The translations under genes were made by a program, and so were the position numbers. Shown piece by piece: positions 1 through 7,173 of a DNA stretch of 50,883 nt. The stretch covers positions 1 to 50,883 of the forward strand of contig CAAGPW010000075.1 in NCBI GenBank assembly GCA_900771955.1. Reading direction: 5' to 3'. The notes under the pieces are model-generated. The model was not told the DNA's origin. It saw nothing but the letters and a program-made list of their open reading frames with translations, and did not search any database. Source of the stretch: Lachnospiraceae bacterium (GTDB taxonomy: Bacteria > Bacillota > Clostridia > Lachnospirales > Lachnospiraceae). The stretch's first letter is position 1; each line of letters starts with the position of its first letter.

Positions 1-57
1 ATAGGAAAGATCATAATTACATTCTTTATCCCATTAACGTAACGAGGTCTTTCCTAT
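1..57. repeat. Inverted repeat at the window edge
   Basis: Ten-base arms ATAGGAAAGA (1-10) and TCTTTCCTAT (48-57) are exact inverted complements around a 37-base AT-rich centre. It lies beyond the terminator of the kinase-like gene. It could be a hairpin or the end of an element that continues outside the window; nothing here decides. Confidence 0.4.
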
Positions 58-62
58 AGCGT

Positions 63-92
63 AAAAAAGATGGAAACACCTGCTCCCATCTT
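63..92 (-). terminator. Terminator after the cytidylate-kinase-like gene
   Basis: Read on the minus strand, AAGATGG (92-86) pairs with CCATCTT (73-67) and runs into a T tract at 68-63. It sits 16 bases past the stop of the gene ending at 108, so it is the natural end of that transcript. Confidence 0.7.
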
Positions 93-107
93 ATCTGCAA
101 CAAACAT

Positions 108-695
108 CTATCTTGCACATTCCATTATGATTTTCTGACACATATCATATCCCAACCCGAAACTGTTCAGTGACAGCGTATAATTGCTCGCCATTCCCCA
201 TTTTTGTTCCGTATAAAAATTATAATTTGTTCTGCGTCTTTTATCAGTATCATTTATCATTTTTTCCGCATCAGCTTCCGTAACATTGTATAGCTTACAT
301 ATACGTTTTACTTTTTCCGGCATATCTCCATGTATAAAAACATTCAGCACATCATCTCTGTCTTTTAAGATAAAGTCCGCATTTCTTCCTATGATCACAC
401 AGCTTTCCTTCTCGGCGATTTCGAGGATCACCTTTCTCTGTGCTTCATATACCATATCTTCCACTGATCTTCCTGTGATATCCCGCCCGGAAAAAGCATA
501 TGCAAACAAACCTTTCTTTGGCGACAATTCTGCATTTTTCTGAATATACTCCGGTGAAAAGCCTGATTTCTCCGCGATCTGACCTATCATATCTTTATCA
601 TAATAGGCAATTCCAAGTTTTTTTGCCACTTCCTCGCCAATAAAGCGGCCACCACTTCCGAACTCTCTGCTGATTGTAATGATTCTTTTTGCCAT
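108..695 (-). CDS. Cytidylate kinase-like family protein
   Basis: A 195-residue P-loop protein of the cytidylate-kinase-like family. The N-terminus reads ITISREFGSGGR (about residues 6-17), the nucleotide-binding loop and start typical of this group. An Arg-rich lid segment (DKRRRTNYNFYTE, about 150-163) and a C-terminal helix follow. Family members are often annotated as kinases from similarity to Cmk, but most have no proven substrate and are a little shorter than true Cmk. A GGAGGAAT ribosome site precedes the ATG. The gene starts 13 bases after the MATE stop at 709, so the two are probably co-transcribed. Family assignment is secure; NMP kinase activity is inferred. Confidence 0.85.
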   Translation of the reverse strand: MAKRIITISREFGSGGRFIGEEVAKKLGIAYYDKDMIGQIAEKSGFSPEYIQKNAELSPKKGLFAYAFSGRDITGRSVEDMVYEAQRKVILEIAEKESCVIIGRNADFILKDRDDVLNVFIHGDMPEKVKRICKLYNVTEADAEKMINDTDKRRRTNYNFYTEQKWGMASNYTLSLNSFGLGYDMCQKIIMECAR

Positions 696-708
696 TGCTG
701 ATTCCTCC

Positions 709-2076
709 TTAATCTAAGCTTTCCACTTTGCTCTTTCTGATTCTCTTTAAAAATGCATATCCTACCAGACACGCGATAAGCTCCGTTATCGGAAATGCCC
801 ACCAGATCAGCGAAACTCCCATCTGGCCATTTCTGACAAAAATTGAAAAAATTCCTGCCAGCGGTAATATGATCACAAGCTGTCTGAGAAGTGAGATCAC
901 AAGTGACTCAATACCGCCATCCAATGCCTGATAAATTCCCTGATATGCTACATTGATTCCCGCAAAAATAAAGCTGATGGAAATAATCCTCATTGCTCCA
1001 ATAAAATACTCTCTGGACTGTGCTGCATTAAATAACGTTGCAAATGCCCCCGGAAAGATTTCTGTAATTGCCACACCGATAATCATAAGTACAATCGTAT
1101 AGATCAGCCCATATTTTATTCCGTCTTTTATTCTCTTTTGGCTTCCCATTCCATAAGCAAAAGCAATAATTGGTGTGATCGCATCTCTCAGTCCGAATGC
1201 AAGGAACAATACAAACTGCTGCACTTTATAGAACAGTCCGTATGCGGTCTGAGCGGATGGATCAAATTTCAGAATTAAATTCATCACATATACCATGATA
1301 GACATAAGCGCCTGCGCAATGATCGCCGGAAGACCGATCGCATAAATTTCCTTAACGATTCCGGCATCCGGTCTCATATGCTTTACACCATGTTCAAACT
1401 CTTTATTTAATTTCACATGGAAAATGAATAATAACACTGCCGACGCGACCTGTCCGATCACAGTTGCATAGGCTGCACCCTCTACTCCCATTTCCGGAAC
1501 AGGCCCGATACCATAGATCATAATCGGATCGAGAATAATATTTACCACAGCTCCCACTACCTGACCGATTGTAGAATAAAGGGAACGCCCGGTTGCCTGC
1601 AATAATTTTTCAAACAGCGAAAAGAAAATAATTCCAAAAGAAATCACACAGCATATTCTAAGATAGCTTGTTCCCATTGAAATAACTTCCGGATCAACTG
1701 TCTGCGACGAAATGTATGCCTTTACTCCAAAAATTCCAAACAGCAGACATACGACATAAATAATTGCTCCGAGGAATAAACTGTTTCCTGCAACCTTCGC
1801 TGCTTTTTTCGTGTTTCCCTGTCCCAGAGTCCTTGCGAGAAGCGCATTTGTTCCAACACCCGTTCCGATTCCTACTGCTACCATGAGCATCTGAACCGGA
1901 AACACCAGTGTAAGTGCGTTAAGTGCCGCTTCACTTCCTACCTTCATGTTTCCCACAAATGCACTGTCCACAATATTGTAAACCGCCTGCAATGCCATGG
2001 ATAAGATCATCGGTATTCCCATCTGAACCATGAGCTTATTTACCGGCATCTCCTTCATCTTGTTACTTTCTGCCAT
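709..2076 (-). CDS. MATE family efflux transporter (intact copy 1)
   Basis: A 455-residue membrane protein with about twelve hydrophobic segments in two similar halves, the MATE (MOP superfamily) layout. Family signatures are the early VDSAFVGN segment (about residues 37-44) and QATGRSLYSTIGQ in the middle. MATE proteins export cationic drugs or metabolites using Na+ or H+ gradients; the substrate cannot be read here. Length is normal and no frame break is seen. Its 5' leader is unusual: a strong promoter (2239-2267) and two terminator-like hairpins (2105-2230) precede the start, suggesting control by transcription attenuation. It is one of five MATE genes or remnants in this window. Confidence 0.9.
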   Translation of the reverse strand: MAESNKMKEMPVNKLMVQMGIPMILSMALQAVYNIVDSAFVGNMKVGSEAALNALTLVFPVQMLMVAVGIGTGVGTNALLARTLGQGNTKKAAKVAGNSLFLGAIIYVVCLLFGIFGVKAYISSQTVDPEVISMGTSYLRICCVISFGIIFFSLFEKLLQATGRSLYSTIGQVVGAVVNIILDPIMIYGIGPVPEMGVEGAAYATVIGQVASAVLLFIFHVKLNKEFEHGVKHMRPDAGIVKEIYAIGLPAIIAQALMSIMVYVMNLILKFDPSAQTAYGLFYKVQQFVLFLAFGLRDAITPIIAFAYGMGSQKRIKDGIKYGLIYTIVLMIIGVAITEIFPGAFATLFNAAQSREYFIGAMRIISISFIFAGINVAYQGIYQALDGGIESLVISLLRQLVIILPLAGIFSIFVRNGQMGVSLIWWAFPITELIACLVGYAFLKRIRKSKVESLD

Positions 2077-2104
2077 CTTAACTGAATCCTCCTATTCTTC
2101 TGCA

Positions 2105-2161
2105 TAAAAAAAGTGCATTCCTATCATATAAGCTGGACTTACGCTGATAAGCTACACACTT
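2105..2161 (-). promoter_or_regulatory. Leader hairpin B (second of two attenuator-like elements)
   Basis: On the minus strand, AGTGTGT + CTTATC pair with GATAGG + ATGCACT to give about 13 bp with a small internal loop, then a T6 tract at 2112-2107. The apical region fits AGCGTAARTCCAGYTTAT, shared with element A. Inside it TAAG can pair with CTTA, where element A has TAAA with TTTA. The element ends about 30 bases before the MATE start. It resembles a terminator carrying a ligand- or protein-recognition loop. The class is not identified. Confidence 0.65.
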
Positions 2162-2182
2162 TTTTAACGGCATATATAAAAT

Positions 2183-2230
2183 AAAAAACGAGCAGCAATA
2201 AACTGGATTTACGCTAGTCTGCTACTCGTT
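2183..2230 (-). promoter_or_regulatory. Leader hairpin A (first of two attenuator-like elements)
   Basis: On the minus strand ACGAGTAGCA (2229-2220) pairs with TGCTGCTCGT (2197-2188), ten pairs including one wobble, followed by T6. It begins within a few bases of the predicted transcription start (about 2232). The loop matches AGCGTAARTCCAGYTTAT, with TAAA/TTTA as an inner stem. Having two terminator hairpins with the same loop in one 155-base leader points to tandem attenuation. Confidence 0.65.
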
Positions 2231-2238
2231 TGTTAATT

Positions 2239-2267
2239 ATTATATTTCTCTTTTTGGGAAAAGTCAA
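2239..2267 (-). promoter_or_regulatory. Promoter of MATE copy 1
   Basis: Minus strand TTGACT (2267-2262), a 17-base spacer and a perfect TATAAT (2244-2239). The start would fall near 2232, directly before hairpin A. Phased A-tracts lie just upstream. Confidence 0.7.
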
Positions 2268-2278
2268 ACAAAAATCTT

Positions 2279-2314
2279 CTTGTATTTTTTCTTGTATTTT
2301 TTCTTGTATTTTTT
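2279..2314. repeat. Three 12-bp tandem repeats with phased A-tracts
   Basis: CTTGTATTTTTT is repeated three times exactly (2279-2290, 2291-2302, 2303-2314). Read on the minus strand these are A6 tracts spaced about one helical turn apart, just upstream of the MATE -35 box. They may bend DNA or act as an UP-like element; function is inferred. Confidence 0.75.
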
Positions 2315-2347
2315 CTATTGGGAATTTCTCTGCTTCTTCTTAATTTA

Positions 2348-2943
2348 TTATTTTTTATTTACAGACCCTGCAATAAAATTATGTACCTCATCTTTATTCT
2401 TTCCGAGAACTAAGCACAATTCTGAAAACAACATCTTCTCTGCAAGATTTAAATAACTTTCATCTGCAACAGTATTTTTCTTCCCTTTTTCCAGTCTGCC
2501 TTTTTTCCTTAAATATGTCGTTTTAATAATACTAAGCAAAACCTCTTTTTGGAATTGAGATTGCAGTTCCATTACTTTTGAGTTAGAAAATTCTGAAAAG
2601 GAGATTGTTTTCCCCCCACTGATTTCAGCCTTTACAAGAGATATTAGACCGTCTATGCGTTCTCTCTGGGCTTCCAAAATGCATAAATGCTTTTCTAATG
2701 CTTCTGTCCGATTATAATAAAGGGAATTGAGCAAATTTTTAATCTCTTTCAATGCAAAACCAACCTCACGAAAAAACAAAACTTCCTGCAACCGGCACAA
2801 ATCCGTATCAGTATATAAGCGATACTTTGCTTCTGTTACAATCGAAGGTTTCAAAGTCCAATCTCATCATAATAGTGAAGCGTCCTTGCTGTTATACCTG
2901 TTAAATTTACTACCTCGTGAACCGTCAATGGTTTCTCATTCAT
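2348..2943 (-). pseudogene. MerR family regulator with a frameshift
   Basis: The ATG at 2943 opens a typical MerR HTH (MNEKPLTVHEVVNLTG, then TARTLHYYDEIGL), but a stop follows at once. The next frame continues the family pattern (KPSIVTEAKYRLYTDTDLCR, then FFREVGFALKEI) to 2348. Restoring one base in the short T run near 2854 (GGACTTTGAAACC) joins the halves as GLLKPS, so this is a one-base frameshift. The C-terminal half (about 110 residues) has no ligand domain I recognise. The start overlaps the stop of the upstream DUF2268 remnant, so the two were translationally coupled. A sequencing error in the T run is an alternative. Confidence 0.8.
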
Positions 2944-3184
2944 TCCAAAAATCCTCCACTGCACTTAATATTTCATTTGCAGATAACAAAGTTGCTTCTA
3001 CTATACTTTTTCCTGTTTTTTGCAAATAATATTTTACTAAATGATAGCCACAAGCATATCCCGCACAATATGGCAATCCAACAGGGGGATAATTTTGTAA
3101 AGCAGCCATTTCATCGCCATACAAATAAGCATTAAGATTTTCAAGCCCCTGTACGTCCAGTCCATTTGATAACCATGTCCACAA
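2936..3184 (-). pseudogene. C-terminal fragment, DUF2268-like
   Basis: About 80 residues remain, including PVGLPYCAGYACGYHLVKYY and a short helical tail. This resembles the C-terminal end of DUF2268 (putative Zn-protease) proteins, but the N-terminal part with the HExxH-type site is absent. Upstream it runs directly into the start of an unrelated alpha/beta-hydrolase gene in another frame. The simplest reading is a deletion that removed the end of the hydrolase and the beginning of this gene. Its TGA overlaps the MerR ATG. The family assignment is tentative. Confidence 0.5.
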
Positions 3185-3321
3185 ACAAACTCGGCAATAT
3201 TATACGCTTCCTCCTTATTTCCCCCTTGACCATGAATATATAAATACACATTACGAGATGGATTCCCCAAAATGATTGCAGGGATATTATTGATTTTGAT
3301 TTCTTTCTCTGTAATAGTCAT
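3160..3321 (-). pseudogene. N-terminal fragment of an alpha/beta-hydrolase
   Basis: From the ATG at 3321 (MTITEKEIKINNIPAIILG) the protein shows the first strands of an alpha/beta-hydrolase and the oxyanion-type YIHGQGG motif, then NIAEFVCGHGYQ. Similarity to hydrolases stops there, near 3160-3180. No nucleophile (GxSxG), acid or His remains. The gene follows the acetyltransferase with overlapping ends (stop at 3333 against a possible upstream start at 3336), suggesting a former operon. After the junction the frame reads DUF2268 DNA out of frame. Treated as a truncated remnant. Confidence 0.6.
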
Positions 3322-3332
3322 TTCAAGATACC

Positions 3333-3962
3333 TCAATATCTTAATTGCTCTACTTGTCCAGATTTAATTGCTTGGATATTCTGAGCAATTTTTTCTTCTG
3401 ACCAATCCCACCATTTTAATCTAAGTAGCTCTACGATTGTTTCATCATCAAATCGTTTTCTAATAGATTTTGCAGGTATACCGCCCACAATGCTATATGG
3501 CGGCACATCTTTGGTGACAACAGCACGAGTACCGATAATTGCTCCATCTCCAATCGTAACACCTGCCAAAATAACCGCTTCATAACCAATCCAGACATCA
3601 TTGCCGATAATAATATCTCCCTTATTATCCCATGCCTCGGTAACATTCTTTTTCTCAAGCTCCCATTCCTCAAAAAACAAAGGAAACGGATAAGTAGATA
3701 GAGATACCATCGTATGATTTGCGCTATTAAAAAGAAATTTTGCACCGCAGGCGATAGAACAAAACTTCCCTATAATGAGCCTGTCATGGTTGATAGGATA
3801 TTGATATAACACATTATTTTGCTCAAACTTCTTAGGGTCATTGACAAAATCGTTATACATCGTATAATCGCCAACCTCGATATTGGGTCGGGTAATCACA
3901 TTTTTTAAATAAACTGTTTGCGTATCTCCCGTTCTTGGATAAATACTCTTTGAATTTGCCAT
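3333..3962 (-). CDS. CatB/Vat-type xenobiotic O-acetyltransferase
   Basis: A 209-residue left-handed beta-helix acetyltransferase of the XAT class, the family of Vat streptogramin A and CatB chloramphenicol acetyltransferases. Visible features are KFCSI near residue 66, the catalytic-type His in NSANHTM (H83), hexapeptide repeats (IIIGNDVWIGYEAVILAGV, about 117-135) and the PYSIVGGIPAK signature (about 155-165). Length matches Vat/CatB. The family acetylates hydroxyl groups of antibiotics with acetyl-CoA, but many chromosomal members have no proven drug substrate. An AGGAGGAAGAT ribosome site precedes the ATG. A resistance role is possible, not shown. Confidence 0.85.
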   Translation of the reverse strand: MANSKSIYPRTGDTQTVYLKNVITRPNIEVGDYTMYNDFVNDPKKFEQNNVLYQYPINHDRLIIGKFCSIACGAKFLFNSANHTMVSLSTYPFPLFFEEWELEKKNVTEAWDNKGDIIIGNDVWIGYEAVILAGVTIGDGAIIGTRAVVTKDVPPYSIVGGIPAKSIRKRFDDETIVELLRLKWWDWSEEKIAQNIQAIKSGQVEQLRY

Positions 3963-4093
3963 ATTTTATCTTCCTCCTGTCATCTAAAGCTATATATCAA
4001 ATTGTACCTGCTCAAGAAATATTCTCAATACACCAAACAATACAGATGCAATCAGTAGAAAAAGAGAGCTGCCTTTCAGACAGCCCTCCGTAA

Positions 4094-4357
4094 TCATTTT
4101 TGATATATTATTTTTCTTATGGCATAAACCGAAAGATAGTATTCGTCAGCAAGTTCTTCAATCGAAGCACCATTCTGGTATTTGTCAATAATGGCTTCAT
4201 TCCGTTTGTTGAGTTCCTTTCGGTAGCCAGACAATTCGCCCCATGATTTATGCTGTTCGTCTTTAGCAGGGATATAGATATAGCCTGCTTGAACGTATTG
4301 TTGCAGTTCCTCGACCAACATATCAGGGAGAATTTCGCTTGCATTTATATATTTCAT
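4094..4357 (-). CDS. CD3324 family (Mor-like) DNA-binding protein
   Basis: An 87-residue protein resembling the CD3324 family, which is related to the C-terminal HTH of Mor transcription activators. The conserved N-terminus (MKYINASEILPDMLVEELQ, then YIYIP) is followed by an HTH near residues 57-83 (GASIEELADEYYLSVYAIRK). I chose the ATG at 4357 because AAGGAGGAA sits eight bases upstream; an upstream ATG at 4387 lacks such a site. It is probably a small regulator with unknown targets. The leader upstream has two mutually exclusive inverted repeats (4391-4468). Confidence 0.8.
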   Translation of the reverse strand: MKYINASEILPDMLVEELQQYVQAGYIYIPAKDEQHKSWGELSGYRKELNKRNEAIIDKYQNGASIEELADEYYLSVYAIRKIIYQK

Positions 4358-4390
4358 GCGGGCTTCCTCCTTGATTGATAAAGTCAAGTA

Positions 4391-4468
4391 GCAAAGCCAG
4401 CAATATTCTTTTAGCGACTTATAATTACTCCATGCAAATGTCGCTCATTATACTGGCTTTGCATGGAG
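4391..4468 (-). promoter_or_regulatory. Overlapping inverted repeats in the CD3324-gene leader
   Basis: Two pairings compete. Repeat 1 is a perfect 11-bp pair, CTCCATGCAAA (4428-4438) with TTTGCATGGAG (4458-4468). Repeat 2 is GCAAAGCCAG (4391-4400) with CTGGCTTTGC (4453-4462), and inside it AGCGAC (4413-4418) with GTCGCT (4440-4445). The arms overlap, so only one can form at a time. This could be a structural switch in RNA, or DNA operators. No known class fits. Confidence 0.5.
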
Positions 4469-4671
4469 CCGTGCATCATTGCTCCGTTTTTTGTTCTGGC
4501 ACATAATCTCACCACCAATGTTTCTGTTTTCTGCCTGTGATTATAGCATGGGAATATACACAAATCAAGTGTTCAAGCAGCACCGTCCTTTTAAAATACG
4601 AATTTTAATTTCTATAAACAAGAAAATATATCTCCTATATATAGAGATTACACATCGTTTAACTGGAACTC

Positions 4672-4998
4672 CTATTTCTGTACAATATAAGCGTAAAAAT
4701 CGCAAGTACAGGTGGTGAGAAAATGAACAAAAATATAGATGATAACGATATTGACATTGTCATATACACAGAAAGAAACTTTGTCACAGTTTTTTATCGC
4801 ATCAATCTTATGCCCGGATTTTGCTCCATGAAAATAGATTTTTCCGTCTTTTTCACTGTACCAGTGGTTCATCGGCATCCCGTAAGGATAACCATCCTCA
4901 CCTAAAACGGAAAGCACTCCTCTTGGTTCACTCTTTAAGATCTCTACGCACTCCTGTTTACTTAATTCCTGTTTGAATCTTCTCATTTTACGAAACAT
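4672..4998 (-). pseudogene. Truncated pyridoxamine-phosphate-oxidase family flavoprotein
   Basis: Residues 1-80 match the NimA-like PPOX family of FMN-binding split-barrel proteins: MRRFKQELSKQECVEIL, then RGVLSVLGEDGYPYGMPMN and a strand ending KVSFCVYD. Intact members are about 150-160 residues. Here similarity ends at VYDN (near 4765), and the rest (NIVIIYIFVHFL and on) looks like chance translation of unrelated DNA. A GGAGGGATCAGC ribosome site precedes the ATG at 4998. The second half of the barrel is gone, so function is unlikely. Confidence 0.75.
4673..4771 (+). other. Orphan 5' end of a plus-strand gene
   Basis: On the plus strand TACAAT (about 4680) resembles a -10 box. AGGTGGTGAG is then followed at a good distance by ATG (4723) and an acidic start (MNKNIDDNDI). 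The coding pattern is lost once the DNA becomes the antisense of the PPOX gene (about 4765). This looks like the 5' end of a gene whose body was removed by the event that truncated the PPOX gene. Tentative. Confidence 0.35.
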
Positions 4999-5026
4999 GC
5001 TGATCCCTCCTGCATCTATTTTTTTA

Positions 5027-5949
5027 TCAGTAATTCTCTATAACATACTCTTCAAAAAGTGGCAGTGTAAAATACACATATCCCCTGTTTTCCCCTGAGA
5101 GGATTCCTTTTTTGATGAGTCTCTTCCGATATGGATTAAATTCATTGGTTTCCATTCCCAGATGCTCTCTGATATCCTTGATCCTGCCACTATGGACATC
5201 TGCAATCCCTTTTGCGACCATCCGGTCTTTCTGTGATAATTCTGACCACATTTTGTCATAGACAAATTCACTTAAATACTGTTCATACTCTTCCAGCACA
5301 GCACCATAATCACCATGATGATTCCATGTCAGATAGCCCAATATCTGAAACGCAAACGGATACCCTTTGGTCAGTTCCGCCATCTGCGCAGCCTCACCCC
5401 GCTCTATCTTGAAAATGGTTAGTGCTAGAATAGGTCTGATATTTATGGATAATTGCCAGATTGTTCAATGGTTTTAACTGAATCTTTGGTGCCCGGTACA
5501 AAAATGTAAGATTCTTCTCATTCTGCAATTTATCTATATTTTCATACAAACCGGTTGCCAGCAGAAATACTGGCAGATCCTGTCTCAGTATCCGTAATTG
5601 GTAGAGTCCCCTCTATCGCTGCTCCAAAACCGAAAAAAGACAGGTCGATCTTAGCAGATTTTATAAGTCCTGCACAGATCTGATTACTGTTCAGTTTTGA
5701 TAACATCCCCTGTAACAAATCGACCGAAGGATTCAATTCTATCACTACCCACTCCTCTTTTCCCCTCAATTTCCGGGATATCTCTGTCATCATGACCGTT
5801 TTTCCCGAGCCACACACTCCGGTAATAATAAACATCTGCTGATTTACCGGCTCTGCTGTAAACGTATCAATGATCTCGTTTGTCTGTACCGGTCGTTCCA
5901 CCGGCTCAAGCGGACTTTTCCCAAAAGTCAGTGTAAATGGATTCTGCAT
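5027..5949 (-). pseudogene. AAA-type ATPase lacking its Walker B region
   Basis: The N-terminus (MQNPFTLTFGKSPLEPVERP) and Walker A (GVCGSGKTVMMTEI, about residues 44-57) match AAA ATPases that accompany mobile or accessory DNA. Near 5575 the frame jumps. Another frame then reads LPVFLLATGLYENIDKLQNE, and a third from about 5415 reads IERGEAAQMAELTKGYPFAF to a winged-helix C-terminus ending at 5027. About 45-50 residues expected between TDTET and LPVFLL, including Walker B, are missing, and a second frameshift lies near 5420. At least two lesions, so a pseudogene. Small start-like peptides within it are not genes. Confidence 0.8.
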
Positions 5950-5989
5950 ATCATATTTCCTCGCGATCGTTTTTACTGTTCTTTACTGT

Positions 5990-6301
5990 TCATGTCAAGG
6001 ATCTCTGCTTTCTATTCTCCCCGATCACTGCTTTTTTGGGATCTTTTGGATCATAGATCACCGTGACCTTTGTTTCCTCTTCAACTGCTCCCATGACCGG
6101 CACCTGCCTTTGCCCGATCGGGATCGGTCCGAGGCGGATCGCCTCAGATTTCATTCTGACTGATTCGGTAACGGAATATTCTACGCCATCCACCTCATAT
6201 GCAACCGTGATCACAGAGGAGGAATCCACGCCCCGCAGACGAAATTTTGTGATGATTCCCTCTGTTTTTGCTCCTGTTTCTGCCAATTTTTCTTTTCTCA
6301 T
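5990..6301 (-). CDS. DUF3592-like small soluble protein
   Basis: A 103-residue protein with the beta-rich pattern of DUF3592 extracytoplasmic domains: TEGIITKFRLRG, then VITVAYEVDGVEYSV, then KVTVIYDPKDPKKAVIGE. The YDPKDP motif is typical. DUF3592 proteins usually have one or two membrane segments; none is present here, so this is either a short form or a fragment. AAAGGGGATC precedes the ATG. It lies 40 bases upstream of the broken AAA ATPase on the same strand. Function unknown. Confidence 0.6.
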   Translation of the reverse strand: MRKEKLAETGAKTEGIITKFRLRGVDSSSVITVAYEVDGVEYSVTESVRMKSEAIRLGPIPIGQRQVPVMGAVEEETKVTVIYDPKDPKKAVIGENRKQRSLT

Positions 6302-6364
6302 TTTGATCCCCTTTCATGCCTCTCTCATTGTTCCAGTTCCAGCGAATCCGCAATAAGCATCAGA

Positions 6365-6385
6365 AGCAGGGCAAAAAGCCCTGCT
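6365..6385. terminator. GC-rich hairpin between GNAT and DUF3592-like genes
   Basis: AGCAGGGC (6365-6372) pairs with GCCCTGCT (6378-6385) around A5. It lies 25 bases past the GNAT stop. The T-rich tail (CCTTTTCTTCTTTT) is on the plus-strand side, so on the minus strand it is a weak terminator or an RNA 3'-end stabiliser. Confidence 0.5.
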
Positions 6386-6409
6386 CCTTTTCTTCTTTTA
6401 TTCAATGAT

Positions 6410-6859
6410 TTATACCTCAAGTTTTAATTCCACTTCATCCTCATCTGCTCTGCCTGTCTCCGCAAAACCCATATTCCGATAAAGCTGATAAGCGACCGTA
6501 TTTTCTACATGACAGGTCAAAAGCACCGTTTTAGAATTTCCAAACGGCTTTTTTCTGATATATGCAAGGACTTTTTCCATTGCACCCTTTCCATATCCTT
6601 TTCCCTGCATGCTTTCATCGATCATAAGATGCCAGATATTATAAGTCTCCTCATCATAATCATAAATGACCATCACATAGCCCACCATCGCATCATCCGC
6701 ATAGATCCCCAATGGTGTGCATTGTCTGTAATACACATATGCCTGTGCCAGACTCCGAATCGGATGTGATACATACTTTTCCTGCCCTGGCGCCAGTTTC
6801 AGCCCAAAACAGGTAACAAAATTTTCCTCATCAATTTTTCTTAACGTAATATTACTCAT
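6410..6859 (-). CDS. GNAT N-acetyltransferase (spermidine-acetyltransferase-like)
   Basis: A 149-residue GNAT enzyme. The acetyl-CoA loop is MQGKGYGKGAMEKV (about residues 82-95), and the C-terminal NTVAYQLYRNMGF motif (about 120-132) is typical. The layout (SHPIRSLAQAYVYYRQCTPLGIY early, VELKLEV at the end) resembles BltD/PaiA-type diamine acetyltransferases, so a polyamine or other amine is a plausible acceptor. I use the ATG at 6859 because AAAAAGGAGATTC directly precedes it; an upstream ATG at 6892 has no such site. Confidence 0.82.
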   Translation of the reverse strand: MSNITLRKIDEENFVTCFGLKLAPGQEKYVSHPIRSLAQAYVYYRQCTPLGIYADDAMVGYVMVIYDYDEETYNIWHLMIDESMQGKGYGKGAMEKVLAYIRKKPFGNSKTVLLTCHVENTVAYQLYRNMGFAETGRADEDEVELKLEV

Positions 6860-7054
6860 GAATCTCCTTTTTCCGGGGTTATCCAATGACACCCCCTTTT
6901 GCTGTGTTTCCGGTTACTGGTCTTTCTGTTCTTCTTTCTGTCATATATGAACATCCCCTTTCATGAATAATTTTACCGCGGTACTCTCTTATCATACTTA
7001 TTATCCCAATCATTGTCAATTATATCATCTTCTGTACATTATATCATCTTCCTC

Positions 7055-7083
7055 TTGACAGCTAGTAAGCACTAGCCTATAAT
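7055..7083 (+). promoter_or_regulatory. Consensus promoter of the radical SAM-TetR operon
   Basis: TTGACA (7055-7060), an exact 17-base spacer and TATAAT (7078-7083), a full sigma-A consensus. The start should be near 7090. The spacer is almost filled by a perfect palindrome, so the promoter is built to be strong but repressible. Confidence 0.9.
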
Positions 7084-7115
7084 ATGTTTCAAGCGAGAAG
7101 CTAGTGGCTACTAGC
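7061..7115. promoter_or_regulatory. Two palindromic operators, GCTAGT-N4-ACTAGC
   Basis: Site 1 is 7061-7076, between the -35 and -10 boxes. Site 2 is 7100-7115, just past the predicted start. The arms are identical in both sites and only the four central bases differ; centres are 39 bp apart. The TetR protein encoded second in the operon (8271-8891) is the obvious candidate to bind them, giving autorepression. Confidence 0.8.
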
Positions 7116-7173
7116 CTAATTATCTTCAAACAGCACGAAAACATTTCAAATATTTAAAAAGGAGTAATTTATC

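Noticed and set aside
4479..4718. Possible 79-residue plus-strand gene
   Set aside because: No ribosome site, unlikely composition, and it overlaps the leader repeats and the decayed PPOX region.
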